This document shows, piece after piece, positions 7,762-16,315 of a stretch of DNA of 33,349 nt. Under the pieces are notes generated by a model. That model ran no database searches. It was not told the DNA's origin and saw nothing but the letters and a program-made list of their open reading frames with translations. The translations under genes and the position numbers were made by a program. Position 1 is the stretch's first letter. The number at the start of each line of letters is the position of its first letter. Origin of the DNA: Akkermansiaceae bacterium (GTDB lineage: Bacteria; Verrucomicrobiota; Verrucomicrobiia; Verrucomicrobiales; Akkermansiaceae); NCBI GenBank assembly GCA_017857425.1, contig JAFMDE010000006.1, positions 1-33,349 on the forward strand. The letters are read 5' to 3'.

Positions 7762-8991
7762 ATGGCACTCATTGTTCAAAAATATGGCGGATCATCCGTT
7801 GGGACCCTAGATCGCATCCGCAATGTAGCGGCAAGGATCAAGCGTGTCCTGGATGAGGGCAACCAAGTCGTCGCGGTGGTTTCGGCTATGGGGGGTGTCA
7901 CCGATAGACTCCTTAGCATGGCTAATGAGCTCAACGCCAACGCTCCAGAACGTGAGCTTGATGTGCTCTTATCTAGCGGAGAACAACAATCCATCGCCCT
8001 CGTTGCCATGGCTCTTCAAAGCTTGGGAGTCGATGCCGTTTCTGCCACAGGCGGCCAAGCTGGCATCCAAACGGTTGGCAGTCACACCCGCGGTAGAATT
8101 GATGAAATCGAGCCTTCACTAATCAAAGGTTATCTTGCCGAGGGAAAAGTAGTGATTGTTGCTGGTTTTCAGGGTGTGACCAAAGAGGGCCTGATTCATA
8201 CACTCGGGCGCGGCGGATCTGATCTCAGTGCCATCGCCGTTGCGGCATCACTGGATGCTGATGTCTGTCAAATCCTAACCGATGTTGATGGTGTTTATAC
8301 TTGTGACCCACGCATCGTGCTAAATGCACGCAAGCTCCCCGAAATATCATACGACGAAATGCTGGAAATGGCCTCATCTGGAACAAAGGTGATGCAGTCC
8401 CGCTCTGTCGAATTCGCCAAAAAATATGGTGTTGTATTTGAAGTCTGTTCAAGCCTCAACGACAACCCAGGAACCCTAGTTACCGAAGAACACCCAGCCA
8501 TGGAAGCAGTAGTCATTCGAGGAGTCTCTATCGAGCGCTCCCAAGCCCGCGTCACCATCACAGATATACCAGACACTCCTGGACAATCGGGGAAAATCCT
8601 TGGTTGTTTAGCCGATGCTGAGATCAATGTTGATATGATTGTCTCGAACATCTCCAGCGATGGCATGGCGCGCCACTCATTTACGATGCACACCAACGAC
8701 CTAGGTCGCGCCCAAGCCGCACTTAAGCCTGTTCTTAGTGAGCTCTCCAGCGATGCTAAAATTGAATCCGAAGCCGCCCTCGCCAAGCTCAGCACAGTAG
8801 GCATAGGCATGCGCTCTCACGCGGGTGTTGCAGCCAAGATGTTCCAGGCACTAGGTAAAGCTGGCATTAACATTGGCATGATTACCACTTCGGAAATCAA
8901 GATATCGGTGACTGTCAGTGAAAGCCAAATCGAGGACGCCGCCCGCGTTGTTCATGAAGCTTTTGAACTCGACAAAAAACCATTAGCCTAA
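7762..8991 (+). CDS. lysC: Aspartate kinase
   Basis: Phosphorylates aspartate, the first step toward lysine/diaminopimelate, threonine and methionine. The 409-residue protein has the N-terminal kinase signature VQKYGGSSVG (Lys7), the LGRGGSDLSA segment and the ILTDVDGVYTCDPR motif. Two C-terminal ACT domains (about 265-400) typically give feedback control by lysine and/or threonine. This is the single-function class with the length seen for alpha/beta-type enzymes. The product supplies diaminopimelate for the MurE step encoded in this window. A promoter sits just upstream; the 47 bases to the next gene hold no clear terminator. Confidence 0.96.
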   Translation: MALIVQKYGGSSVGTLDRIRNVAARIKRVLDEGNQVVAVVSAMGGVTDRLLSMANELNANAPERELDVLLSSGEQQSIALVAMALQSLGVDAVSATGGQAGIQTVGSHTRGRIDEIEPSLIKGYLAEGKVVIVAGFQGVTKEGLIHTLGRGGSDLSAIAVAASLDADVCQILTDVDGVYTCDPRIVLNARKLPEISYDEMLEMASSGTKVMQSRSVEFAKKYGVVFEVCSSLNDNPGTLVTEEHPAMEAVVIRGVSIERSQARVTITDIPDTPGQSGKILGCLADAEINVDMIVSNISSDGMARHSFTMHTNDLGRAQAALKPVLSELSSDAKIESEAALAKLSTVGIGMRSHAGVAAKMFQALGKAGINIGMITTSEIKISVTVSESQIEDAARVVHEAFELDKKPLA

Positions 8992-9038
8992 GCTCGCACA
9001 AACGCCTCTTTTATGAGCCGATGCACCCATAAGGCTAC

Positions 9039-9704
9039 GTGAACGCCAGCTCCTATATTCAGCCACAGACTACTGAAAAAAAAGTCTTATCTGGCACCTA
9101 CGGACCCTTCAGGAACAATGATCCACTCAAGGCAATCATCTTCATGGGGCTTATTGTTGCGGTCATGCTGACTCTTTTTTCTCTGCTAGCACGCCAAGTT
9201 ATCCCAGCAACCATTTTAGCTGAACCCGATCACCATATCTCCATCACGCTTCGTGTGATTTATATGGCTGGAATTACCATCCATATTCTCTGCGTGCCAT
9301 TTTACTGCCTGTGGGTCAACCGTAGCTGCAAGAACGCATGGTTACTCAACCCCCCCAAAATGAAAGCGACTCCAGCATGGGCAGTTGCTTATTACTTCAT
9401 CCCCATCGTTTCGCTCTGGAAACCCTACAGCAGCATGTTGGAAATACGTAACGCAAGCTTTGGCATGCGCGCTAATCTGACGCGCCTACTACCCCTGTGG
9501 TGGTTCTCATGGCTAGCATTCATTATACTCACGGCAGGCCAACTGACCGGCCACCTATCCATCAACGTCGAAATCATCGCTATCCTCGACAAACTTGGCA
9601 GCGTTGCCGACATCGCAAGTATCACTCTCAATTATCTTTCTATCACCGTGGTAGTATCCATTACCAACGCACAAAACAAAAGAGCGTCAGAGCTGCGCAC
9701 ATAA
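9039..9704 (+). CDS. Multipass membrane protein resembling DUF4328
   Basis: 221-residue membrane protein with about five hydrophobic segments (near 33-55, 70-92, 115-130, 147-168, 180-205). The central part, with CLWVNRSCKNAWLL followed by WAVAYYFIPIVSLWKPY, resembles the DUF4328 pattern of a W/R/N-containing helix followed by a FIPI..LWKPY segment; this is from memory. The start is GTG at 9039; the only in-frame upstream ATG (9021) runs into a stop after three codons. Function unknown. It follows lysC on the same strand but the proteins have no obvious shared role. Confidence 0.65.
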   Translation: MNASSYIQPQTTEKKVLSGTYGPFRNNDPLKAIIFMGLIVAVMLTLFSLLARQVIPATILAEPDHHISITLRVIYMAGITIHILCVPFYCLWVNRSCKNAWLLNPPKMKATPAWAVAYYFIPIVSLWKPYSSMLEIRNASFGMRANLTRLLPLWWFSWLAFIILTAGQLTGHLSINVEIIAILDKLGSVADIASITLNYLSITVVVSITNAQNKRASELRT

Positions 9705-9760
9705 TCATTTTTTTCAAAGCAACGTCTTTACAAGGCGTGCTTAACTGCCAACTTTAGAGC

Positions 9761-10276
9761 ATGCATTTGTTTGTGCGATTTATTGGAGTCCCTTGGGCCA
9801 TCATAGGTGTTAGTGTATTGTTGCTGCGCGCCATCATTGGCCTTTCTAAGCATGCCGCAAATGCCATCGAGGGTGGACTAAGTGCATGGCAGTGGACCGC
9901 CCTTGTCGCCTTTGCTCTTTTTATGTTGGTGGCGGAGGGTTACCGCGGCTTCCAGAAAAAATTCTCCCCGCGCACGGCAGCTCGAGTCAAGTATCTGCGT
10001 GATCACCCCACACTGCTACGTATTGTTTTGGCGCCTCTTTTCTCAATGGGTTTTTTCCATGCTAACAGGAAAACAAAAACGATCGCGTATTGCCTGACAT
10101 TTGGAATCATCTGCCTGGTCCTCCTCGTTCACCAGTGTGATCAACCTTGGCGCGGCATCATCGACTTCGGAGTCGTGCTCGGTCTCACATGGGGTTTGAT
10201 CTCATTCTGGATCTTTACCATCCAAGCTCTGACCAATAAAGACTTCTCCCAATCACCAGAGATGCCCTCTGCCTGA
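9761..10276 (+). CDS. Hypothetical multipass membrane protein
   Basis: 171-residue protein, not recognised. About four hydrophobic segments are visible (near 7-27, 45-62, 105-124, 132-155). Between the second and third is a basic cytoplasmic-looking loop with RGFQKKFSPRTAARVKYLRDHP. The ATG at 9761 has no clear Shine-Dalgarno sequence. It lies 56 bases after the DUF4328-like gene on the same strand and ends 2 bases before the stop of ftsW on the other strand, so the two transcription units converge with no space for a separate terminator. Confidence 0.6.
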   Translation: MHLFVRFIGVPWAIIGVSVLLLRAIIGLSKHAANAIEGGLSAWQWTALVAFALFMLVAEGYRGFQKKFSPRTAARVKYLRDHPTLLRIVLAPLFSMGFFHANRKTKTIAYCLTFGIICLVLLVHQCDQPWRGIIDFGVVLGLTWGLISFWIFTIQALTNKDFSQSPEMPSA

Positions 10277-10278
10277 GG

Positions 10279-11424
10279 TCAAATTCTCAGACACTGCTTT
10301 TTCTGAGTAATCACAGGGACCTCAGCGCGACTTGTGAAAGCAGCTTGCCGGTGGATGGATAATAGCACCCCGACTGCAAATAGTGTAAAGAGGATGTTAG
10401 TGCCTCCATAGCTGATAAAGGGCAATGGCAGACCTGTGTTTGGCAGCACCGCTGTGCACACCCCAATGTTCACCATGGCTGGCACCACAATAACACCGGT
10501 CAGGCCAACTGCTAACAACCTGCCGAAAATATCTTTTGCATGCATGGCAATGGCCATTCCATAAACCATGATAACGACAAAGCAGAATACACTTCCCAGT
10601 GTAGCCCAAAGACCTAATTCCTCACCGATGGTAGGGAAAATAAAATCAGTATGCGCCATCGGCAGCTTACCCATCTTACCAAGACCATTACCTAAGCCAG
10701 TGCCATTCACTCCACCATCGATAAAAGCGTTTAACCCCATAAGTTGCTGGTAGCCATCCCCTTGGCTATGCTCTTTGGAATCAAGATCAAACAATGCGTT
10801 GATCCTTCCCATTCGTTCTGGGTTTTTCAGAATAACCAACCAAGCTCCACCAACCGTAGCAGTAAATGCAGCAATGATATAGGGCATGCGCACGCCAGCA
10901 GCAAACATGACCATTCCCCCAGAGCACCCGAGAGCCATTGCTGTGCCCATGTCCTTTTCGAAAAAGATAAGAGCAACCGGTATTCCCAAAAGAATAGATG
11001 GGGAAATAAAGCCCTTGAAGAACTTGCGACCCTCGGCCTGGTAATGGGCATACCAAGCGGCAAGGGCCATGATCACAAAAATTTTAGCCAGTTCTGAAGG
11101 CTGAAACTGTAGCACGCCTGGGATCTTAATCCAACGTGTCGCGCCATTGACCTTGTGACCAATGCCCGGCACGTAACACAACACCAGAAGCGTCGTTGAA
11201 ATCACCAGCGCCGGAATCCAAAAAGCACGAAGTTTCCTGTAATCAATATTCGATATCACCACCGCTCCAAGCAAACCCATCGCAATAAAGACGGTCTGCT
11301 TTTTCACTAAAGAATAACCATCCACATCCTTATTCCAAACACTCGTACTTGCGAGCATCACAAGCCCAAGGGTCACCAACGCCATTACAGCGAGGCAGAG
11401 AAATATGGCATTTTTTCGACCCAT
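10279..11424 (-). CDS. ftsW: SEDS-family peptidoglycan polymerase FtsW
   Basis: Inner-membrane glycosyltransferase that polymerises lipid II at the division septum together with the transpeptidase FtsI. The 381-residue protein has about ten membrane helices. SEDS signatures are present: QPSELAKIFVIMALA, HTDFIFPTIGEELG and LPFISYGGTN. A RodA role is possible from sequence alone, but its place at the end of the dcw cluster with ftsI supports FtsW. It is 50 bases downstream of the LysM gene; that gap has a poor TTGACG/TAAATC pair that might be a weak internal promoter. It is the last gene of the cluster: the next gene is convergent. Confidence 0.92.
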   Translation of the reverse strand: MGRKNAIFLCLAVMALVTLGLVMLASTSVWNKDVDGYSLVKKQTVFIAMGLLGAVVISNIDYRKLRAFWIPALVISTTLLVLCYVPGIGHKVNGATRWIKIPGVLQFQPSELAKIFVIMALAAWYAHYQAEGRKFFKGFISPSILLGIPVALIFFEKDMGTAMALGCSGGMVMFAAGVRMPYIIAAFTATVGGAWLVILKNPERMGRINALFDLDSKEHSQGDGYQQLMGLNAFIDGGVNGTGLGNGLGKMGKLPMAHTDFIFPTIGEELGLWATLGSVFCFVVIMVYGMAIAMHAKDIFGRLLAVGLTGVIVVPAMVNIGVCTAVLPNTGLPLPFISYGGTNILFTLFAVGVLLSIHRQAAFTSRAEVPVITQKKQCLRI

Positions 11425-11474
11425 GGGAAATGATTTAGAAGGACATGGCGATCACCGTCAAAGTATCAGGCGAC

Positions 11475-12392
11475 TTAATTCGCTGGTATCTTAATACTGC
11501 GACCTGCGTAAAGCTTGTTTGCGTCCTTGATGCCATTAAGCGCGAGCAGATCATCACGGGATACTTTGAAACGGCTTGAAATTCCCCACAAGGTATCACC
11601 AGGCTTGATGGTGTATGTCTTACCACTGTCCTGAATCGCAGGAGTGGCATCGGGCTCCTCGACAAGCGCTTTAGGCGCATTGCTAACATCGTATGCCGGT
11701 GTCACCTTCACCGTTTGAGCTGGCTTGGCATCGGGTGCTTTGGCTGCTATTGCAGATTGCTTCTTTTTAGCTGCTGAGGCTTTTGGTGCCGAGGCTTTCA
11801 GTTCAGCCGCTTTCGATGCAGACTTTTTAGGAGCCGCTGCAGTTTTAGGATCGACGGGACGGGCAGAGAGCTCTGCCGGAAGATCAAGCACGATACCTGC
11901 GCGTAATGCCTGACCACCGTTGAGTGCACGCAAGGCTGTTTCTGATACATTACATGTCCTTGCGATACGCGGGTAAGTATCACCCGTTACAACGATATGA
12001 CGTCCTGTGTGAGCTGGCTGCTGGGCAACTCGTTTCGCAGGAGCCTTCTTTTTCACGACAGCTTTTTTAGCAACCGGCGCAACGGGCACAACTAAGGCCG
12101 CTGCAGGCTCCGACAAAGCATGCTGACCTTCGTTTGCGGTAAGCACCTTGGCATCAGCAAAAAATGCGCTGTGAATGTAGATGGCGGCGACGGCCAGCAC
12201 ATGCAGGATGAGGATCACAAAGAGCGCTCTGCCGACACCAATACCAGGCACATCGGCACCCATTCCGGCGTGCTGATCTACCGTAGCAGTGGTCGCGGCA
12301 TGCAATCTACGTTTGCGTCCCGTTTTGGCATAGAGCACTCGATAATGAGAGCTGGCTGGCTTGTTTCTTTTAATTTGGATTGGCTTATTCAT
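11475..12392 (-). CDS. Membrane-anchored protein with two LysM domains
   Basis: 305-residue protein placed between murD and ftsW. It has a basic cytoplasmic N-terminus (1-51), one membrane helix (about 52-77) and a first LysM-like domain (131-172, HIVVTGDTYPRIA). An Ala/Lys/Pro-rich linker (about 175-225) leads to a clear C-terminal LysM domain (258-303, YTIKPGDTLWGISSRF, ending SIKIP). LysM domains bind the glycan strands of peptidoglycan, so this protein probably tethers or senses septal wall in the periplasm. There is no visible catalytic domain. Its place inside the dcw operon suggests a division role in this lineage, which is inference. Confidence 0.82.
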   Translation of the reverse strand: MNKPIQIKRNKPASSHYRVLYAKTGRKRRLHAATTATVDQHAGMGADVPGIGVGRALFVILILHVLAVAAIYIHSAFFADAKVLTANEGQHALSEPAAALVVPVAPVAKKAVVKKKAPAKRVAQQPAHTGRHIVVTGDTYPRIARTCNVSETALRALNGGQALRAGIVLDLPAELSARPVDPKTAAAPKKSASKAAELKASAPKASAAKKKQSAIAAKAPDAKPAQTVKVTPAYDVSNAPKALVEEPDATPAIQDSGKTYTIKPGDTLWGISSRFKVSRDDLLALNGIKDANKLYAGRSIKIPAN

Positions 12393-12431
12393 AATAACGA
12401 TGTGTTGGTTGTTTTTTGTTAGTTAGGAAAA

Positions 12432-13739
12432 TTACTTCAGATTGTTGGTAATACGGCGGAAGCAGTCGCCGCGTTCCTCATATCCGGAAAACATATCGAA
12501 TGATGATGTTCCGGGGGAGAAAAGGATGGTGTCACCGTGTTCCGCCATATCGCGCGCTTGGCCAAGTGCCTCTTCAAGGCTGGTGGCCACAGTGGTGGGA
12601 ACGGTGTCAGAAATAGCTTCAAGGGTAGCGGCTAGCTGCTGGGCAATTTCGCCAAAGACGACCACACCTTTTGTCGTCGTCTGCAAACGAGGTAAGAGCT
12701 CGGTGTAGTCGAGACCTTTCTGCTTGCCGCCAGCAATGAGCACAACACGACGGCTCTGCGAACGAAGTGCACTATCAAGAGCATGCAGGTTTGTCGCCTT
12801 TGAGTCGTTGATGTATTCGACTCCATCAAGAGTGCGCACTAACTCACAACGGTGAAGTGGCGGTGCAAATCCACGAAGTGCCTCGTTCACATCCTCCGCT
12901 TTAACACCCAAAACTGAGCAAGCCGCATAAGCCGCCATTGCATTCTCAGCATTATGCAAGCCACGGAGCTGGGTTACGGACAGGTCGATCACTTTTTCCC
13001 CACCCTCACATATCCAGCCATCTTGAAAGGTGTAATCTGCATTCGTCTCGGTAGAAAAAGTCGCTACACTCGCCTTAAAGTCACCTACATCTTCACCCGC
13101 GCGGACAACTACATGGTCGTCAGCATCAAGGTTTTCGAAGACACGTAATTTGGCATCCTTGTACGCTTGCAACGTAGGGTATCGATCCATGTGATCTGCG
13201 GAAAAATTAAGCCAAATCACAACATTGGGATGAAAATCGACGACGGTCTCCAGCTGAAACGAGCTCACCTCCAAAGCCGCCACTGCCGGAGGCTCGCCCA
13301 TCAGGGGCAATTCAGAAAAAGGCATACCGTAGTTACCGCAGGGCACACAGCTCACACCGCAGTGATTCAGAATACGATCTACAATCTCGGTAGTGGTCGT
13401 CTTTCCATTGGTGCCGGTAATGGCAATAATTCGGCCTTTATAAAAGCGGTATGCCAGCTCAACTTCACCAATCATCTCACCCGCGTGCTGCTGGTAAGAT
13501 TGCACAAAGTCGCTGTTGCCATCAATCCCTGGGGAAACAACCAACAGATCACAGCTACTCGCATTTCCGGTAGCCGTTGTCGCATTGGCAACGGCCTTAA
13601 CACCCTTAGGCAAATCACTGATCGTGTCACGTGAATCATGAATAGTAACGTCAGCCCCAGCCGAAACGGCAAGCGCAGCAGCAGCACGGCCACTTGAGCC
13701 GGCTCCTAGGGTAATGACATTTTTGTTTTCCAAATTCAT
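12432..13739 (-). CDS. murD: UDP-N-acetylmuramoyl-L-alanine--D-glutamate ligase
   Basis: Cytoplasmic Mur ligase adding D-glutamate to UDP-MurNAc-L-Ala, 435 residues. A Rossmann-like N-terminus (VITLGAGSSGRAAA) is followed by the ATP loop GTNGKTTTT (109-117), the LNFSADHMDRY segment and the C-terminal ligase part with YINDSKATN and FSPGTSSFDMF. A longer reading from a TTG at 13748 would overlap mraY. The ATG at 13739 lies 1 base after the mraY stop and gives a normal start, so I chose it. Translational coupling with mraY is likely. Confidence 0.95.
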   Translation of the reverse strand: MNLENKNVITLGAGSSGRAAAALAVSAGADVTIHDSRDTISDLPKGVKAVANATTATGNASSCDLLVVSPGIDGNSDFVQSYQQHAGEMIGEVELAYRFYKGRIIAITGTNGKTTTTEIVDRILNHCGVSCVPCGNYGMPFSELPLMGEPPAVAALEVSSFQLETVVDFHPNVVIWLNFSADHMDRYPTLQAYKDAKLRVFENLDADDHVVVRAGEDVGDFKASVATFSTETNADYTFQDGWICEGGEKVIDLSVTQLRGLHNAENAMAAYAACSVLGVKAEDVNEALRGFAPPLHRCELVRTLDGVEYINDSKATNLHALDSALRSQSRRVVLIAGGKQKGLDYTELLPRLQTTTKGVVVFGEIAQQLAATLEAISDTVPTTVATSLEEALGQARDMAEHGDTILFSPGTSSFDMFSGYEERGDCFRRITNNLK

Positions 13740-13740
13740 A

Positions 13741-14904
13741 TTAGACAATTTTCAACAAGGCGATTCCCACCAATCCACTGAATGCAGAGATGATCCAAAA
13801 GCGAATGATCACCTGGCTTTCATGCCAGCCTCGAAGCTCGAAGTGATGGTGAATAGGCGACATCGCAAAAATACGTTTTCCGGTAAGCTTAAAGCTGCCG
13901 ACTTGGAGAATCACCGACAAAGCCTCCATAACAAAAACCCAGCCAATAATAACCAAGAGCAGCTCCTGCTTGGCGCAAATAGCTGCGGTGGCAAGACCGC
14001 CACCAATGGCAAGCGAACCCGTGTCTCCCATAAACACTTTAGCTGGGTGGCAGTTATGCCAGAGGAAACCAAAGCCAGCTCCCACCAGAGCTAATAAAAA
14101 CACAGAAAGCTCAACCACATGGGTATTATAGGGAATGAACAGGTATTCTTTGGCCATATAGGCATGACCGGCCAGATACGTGATCACCGCATAGGCGAGC
14201 GAGACAGTAATGGTGCATCCTGTAGCCAAGCCATCAAGACCATCTGTCAGATTCACCGCATTAGAGCAGCCTACAACAATCAGCGCAAAAAATGGGATAT
14301 ACAAATAACCCATATCGAACAAAGGCTGCTTAGAAAGCGGAAAGGTAATTTCACTAATCTGCATTGGTGCATCAACCATGGTATAACCCATGCCCAGCTC
14401 TTTGGTTTTAAAGAACAGAAATGCAGCAGCAATACAGCTGATTGCCACTTGCCAGAAGAGCTTGACCCTACCTCTGATACCATCAGAGCTCTTTAGCTTC
14501 ACCTTGGTGTAATCATCCACGAAACCCAACAAACCGAGCCCGAGCATGACGCAAGTTGTAACAGCCACAAAGGGATTCAAAGGGCGCCCGCACACAAGCA
14601 CTGCCATAAGCACCGTGCCCAAAATCAAAACACCACCCATGGTCGGTGTTCCCGCCTTGCCGCCGTGCAGCTCATTGAGTTTGTGAACTTCCTCCGCACT
14701 GCGTATCGGCTGACCTACTTTCAGTGAAACTAATTTACGAATCACCCACGGACCAAAGGCAACACTGATTAAAAAGGTGAGCATACAAGCCACACCTGCA
14801 CGCACCGTCACATAACCAAGCAACCTCAGGAAACTCATGGTGTCGGCCCATTGATCGCCGGCCTTGAATGCCTCTAACCAATACTCGTAAATCCAATATA
14901 ACAT
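13741..14904 (-). CDS. mraY: Phospho-N-acetylmuramoyl-pentapeptide transferase
   Basis: Inner-membrane enzyme that transfers phospho-MurNAc-pentapeptide to undecaprenyl phosphate to make lipid I. The 387-residue protein has about ten membrane helices. Family motifs are intact: KAGTPTMGGVLI, FVDDYTK (Asp130-Asp131), NLTDGLDGLATG (218-229) and FMGDTGSLAIGG, with PIHHHFE near the C-terminus. It is slightly longer than the usual ~360 residues because of an N-terminal extension. It starts 15 bases after the murF stop and ends 1 base before murD. Confidence 0.96.
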   Translation of the reverse strand: MLYWIYEYWLEAFKAGDQWADTMSFLRLLGYVTVRAGVACMLTFLISVAFGPWVIRKLVSLKVGQPIRSAEEVHKLNELHGGKAGTPTMGGVLILGTVLMAVLVCGRPLNPFVAVTTCVMLGLGLLGFVDDYTKVKLKSSDGIRGRVKLFWQVAISCIAAAFLFFKTKELGMGYTMVDAPMQISEITFPLSKQPLFDMGYLYIPFFALIVVGCSNAVNLTDGLDGLATGCTITVSLAYAVITYLAGHAYMAKEYLFIPYNTHVVELSVFLLALVGAGFGFLWHNCHPAKVFMGDTGSLAIGGGLATAAICAKQELLLVIIGWVFVMEALSVILQVGSFKLTGKRIFAMSPIHHHFELRGWHESQVIIRFWIISAFSGLVGIALLKIV

Positions 14905-14919
14905 ATTTTGATCAATGAG

Positions 14920-16305
14920 TTAGTTTTGAGGAAACGCAAGATGCATGACGTTTTCCATTCCAGCCATACGACTGCCTTTGAACAGCGCGCTGTCCCCTTC
15001 TTTACAAAAATTCTTAATCCATGTGGCTGCTGAATCGGCATCATCAAATTGATGAGCATCATCACTGCACTCGCTCGCCCCTTGGTAGATCTCCCGAGCG
15101 TCAACGCCTACGCTAACAACGGTAAGATTCTTCTCAGCTGCGATTTTACCTACACGCCTGTGCTCAGCATCGGAGTGAGGACCAAGCTCCGCCATCTTGC
15201 CCAAGACAACTAAACGGCGTGCTCCATTATGAACTGGCAACTCGGCGAGTGTATCGATCGCCGCTATCACCGAGTCTGGATTGGCATTGTATGTATCATC
15301 AAACACCGTGACCCCGTGAGATACGAACTTTTGCAGGCGTCCACCGGTCAACTGCGCAGCACTTAACCCCGCCGCTATCTCGGCAGAATTCATACCCAGG
15401 GCATAGCCTGCAGCGGCGGCCAGCAGCGCATTATTGACCATATGCTTGCCACTCACGCTTAGCTCAACCGCTATTTCATCCTGGTTATCAATGCATAACT
15501 TGAAAGCGGAACCAGCATCTGTTATTCGCATATCTTCTGCGCGAACAGCACCACGACAATTACCGGCAACAATCACTTTAGCCCGGGTGCGTTTGATTAA
15601 ATAATCTACAAAATCACAGCTTGCAGGCACAATCAGTGTGCCCCGCTCAGGCAAGGCCCGCGCCAATGCGCTTTTTTCTTCTGCAATGCCTTCACGCGTT
15701 TTGAGAAATTCAATATGGGCCGTTCCAATATTAGTAATGATACCGATGTCTGGCGCAGCGATATCGCACAGAGGAGCAATCTCCCCCGCATGGCTCATAC
15801 CCATTTCCCATACGCAAACCTCATCGCTCTCCTCTGTGGACAGAACGCTTAGAGGCAAACCAATATGATTATTCAGATTACCCTTGGTCGCATTCACCTT
15901 AAACTTCTGAGCAATGACCGATGCGGTGAAATCCTTGGTCGAGGTCTTACCATTCGAGCCCGTTATGCCGATCACACGGATATTGAGCTGCTGACGATAC
16001 CACTTAGCTAGCCTCTGTAATGCCAACAATGTGTCTTGGACGAGCACCACCGGAACACCGAGCTCAGCTACAGCTTCAGGAAGCTCATCAAGCACTAGGC
16101 AGGCAGCACCAGCTTCGGCCGCTTTGAGCGCAAAGGCATTACCATCAAAGTTTTCCCCTCTCAATGCGATGAATAGCGAGCCTTCCGATAATTCGCGTGT
16201 ATCGGTAGAAACTGAACTCACCAACGCTTCGCCATTCACCGCCGTAGACGCGACAAGCTCACCGCCTGTGGCGCTTGCTATCTCGTTTACGGTGATCGGT
16301 TTCAT
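14920..16305 (-). CDS. murF: UDP-N-acetylmuramoyl-tripeptide--D-alanyl-D-alanine ligase
   Basis: Adds D-Ala-D-Ala to the UDP-MurNAc-tripeptide, completing the pentapeptide. The 461-residue protein has the N-terminal substrate domain (SVSTDTRELSEGSLFIAL), the ATP loop GSNGKTSTK (116-124) and the ATKGNLNNHIGLPLSVL segment characteristic of MurF. EMGMSHAGEI and the C-terminal VFDDTYNANPDS are also present. It lies 10 bases downstream of murE and 15 bases upstream of mraY, so it is part of the dcw operon. Confidence 0.96.
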   Translation of the reverse strand: MKPITVNEIASATGGELVASTAVNGEALVSSVSTDTRELSEGSLFIALRGENFDGNAFALKAAEAGAACLVLDELPEAVAELGVPVVLVQDTLLALQRLAKWYRQQLNIRVIGITGSNGKTSTKDFTASVIAQKFKVNATKGNLNNHIGLPLSVLSTEESDEVCVWEMGMSHAGEIAPLCDIAAPDIGIITNIGTAHIEFLKTREGIAEEKSALARALPERGTLIVPASCDFVDYLIKRTRAKVIVAGNCRGAVRAEDMRITDAGSAFKLCIDNQDEIAVELSVSGKHMVNNALLAAAAGYALGMNSAEIAAGLSAAQLTGGRLQKFVSHGVTVFDDTYNANPDSVIAAIDTLAELPVHNGARRLVVLGKMAELGPHSDAEHRRVGKIAAEKNLTVVSVGVDAREIYQGASECSDDAHQFDDADSAATWIKNFCKEGDSALFKGSRMAGMENVMHLAFPQN

Positions 16306-16315
16306 GGGTAAAATG

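Noticed and set aside
8295-8810. Open reading frame of 171 codons antisense to lysC
   Set aside because: lysC is clear on the + strand; no independent support for the antisense frame.
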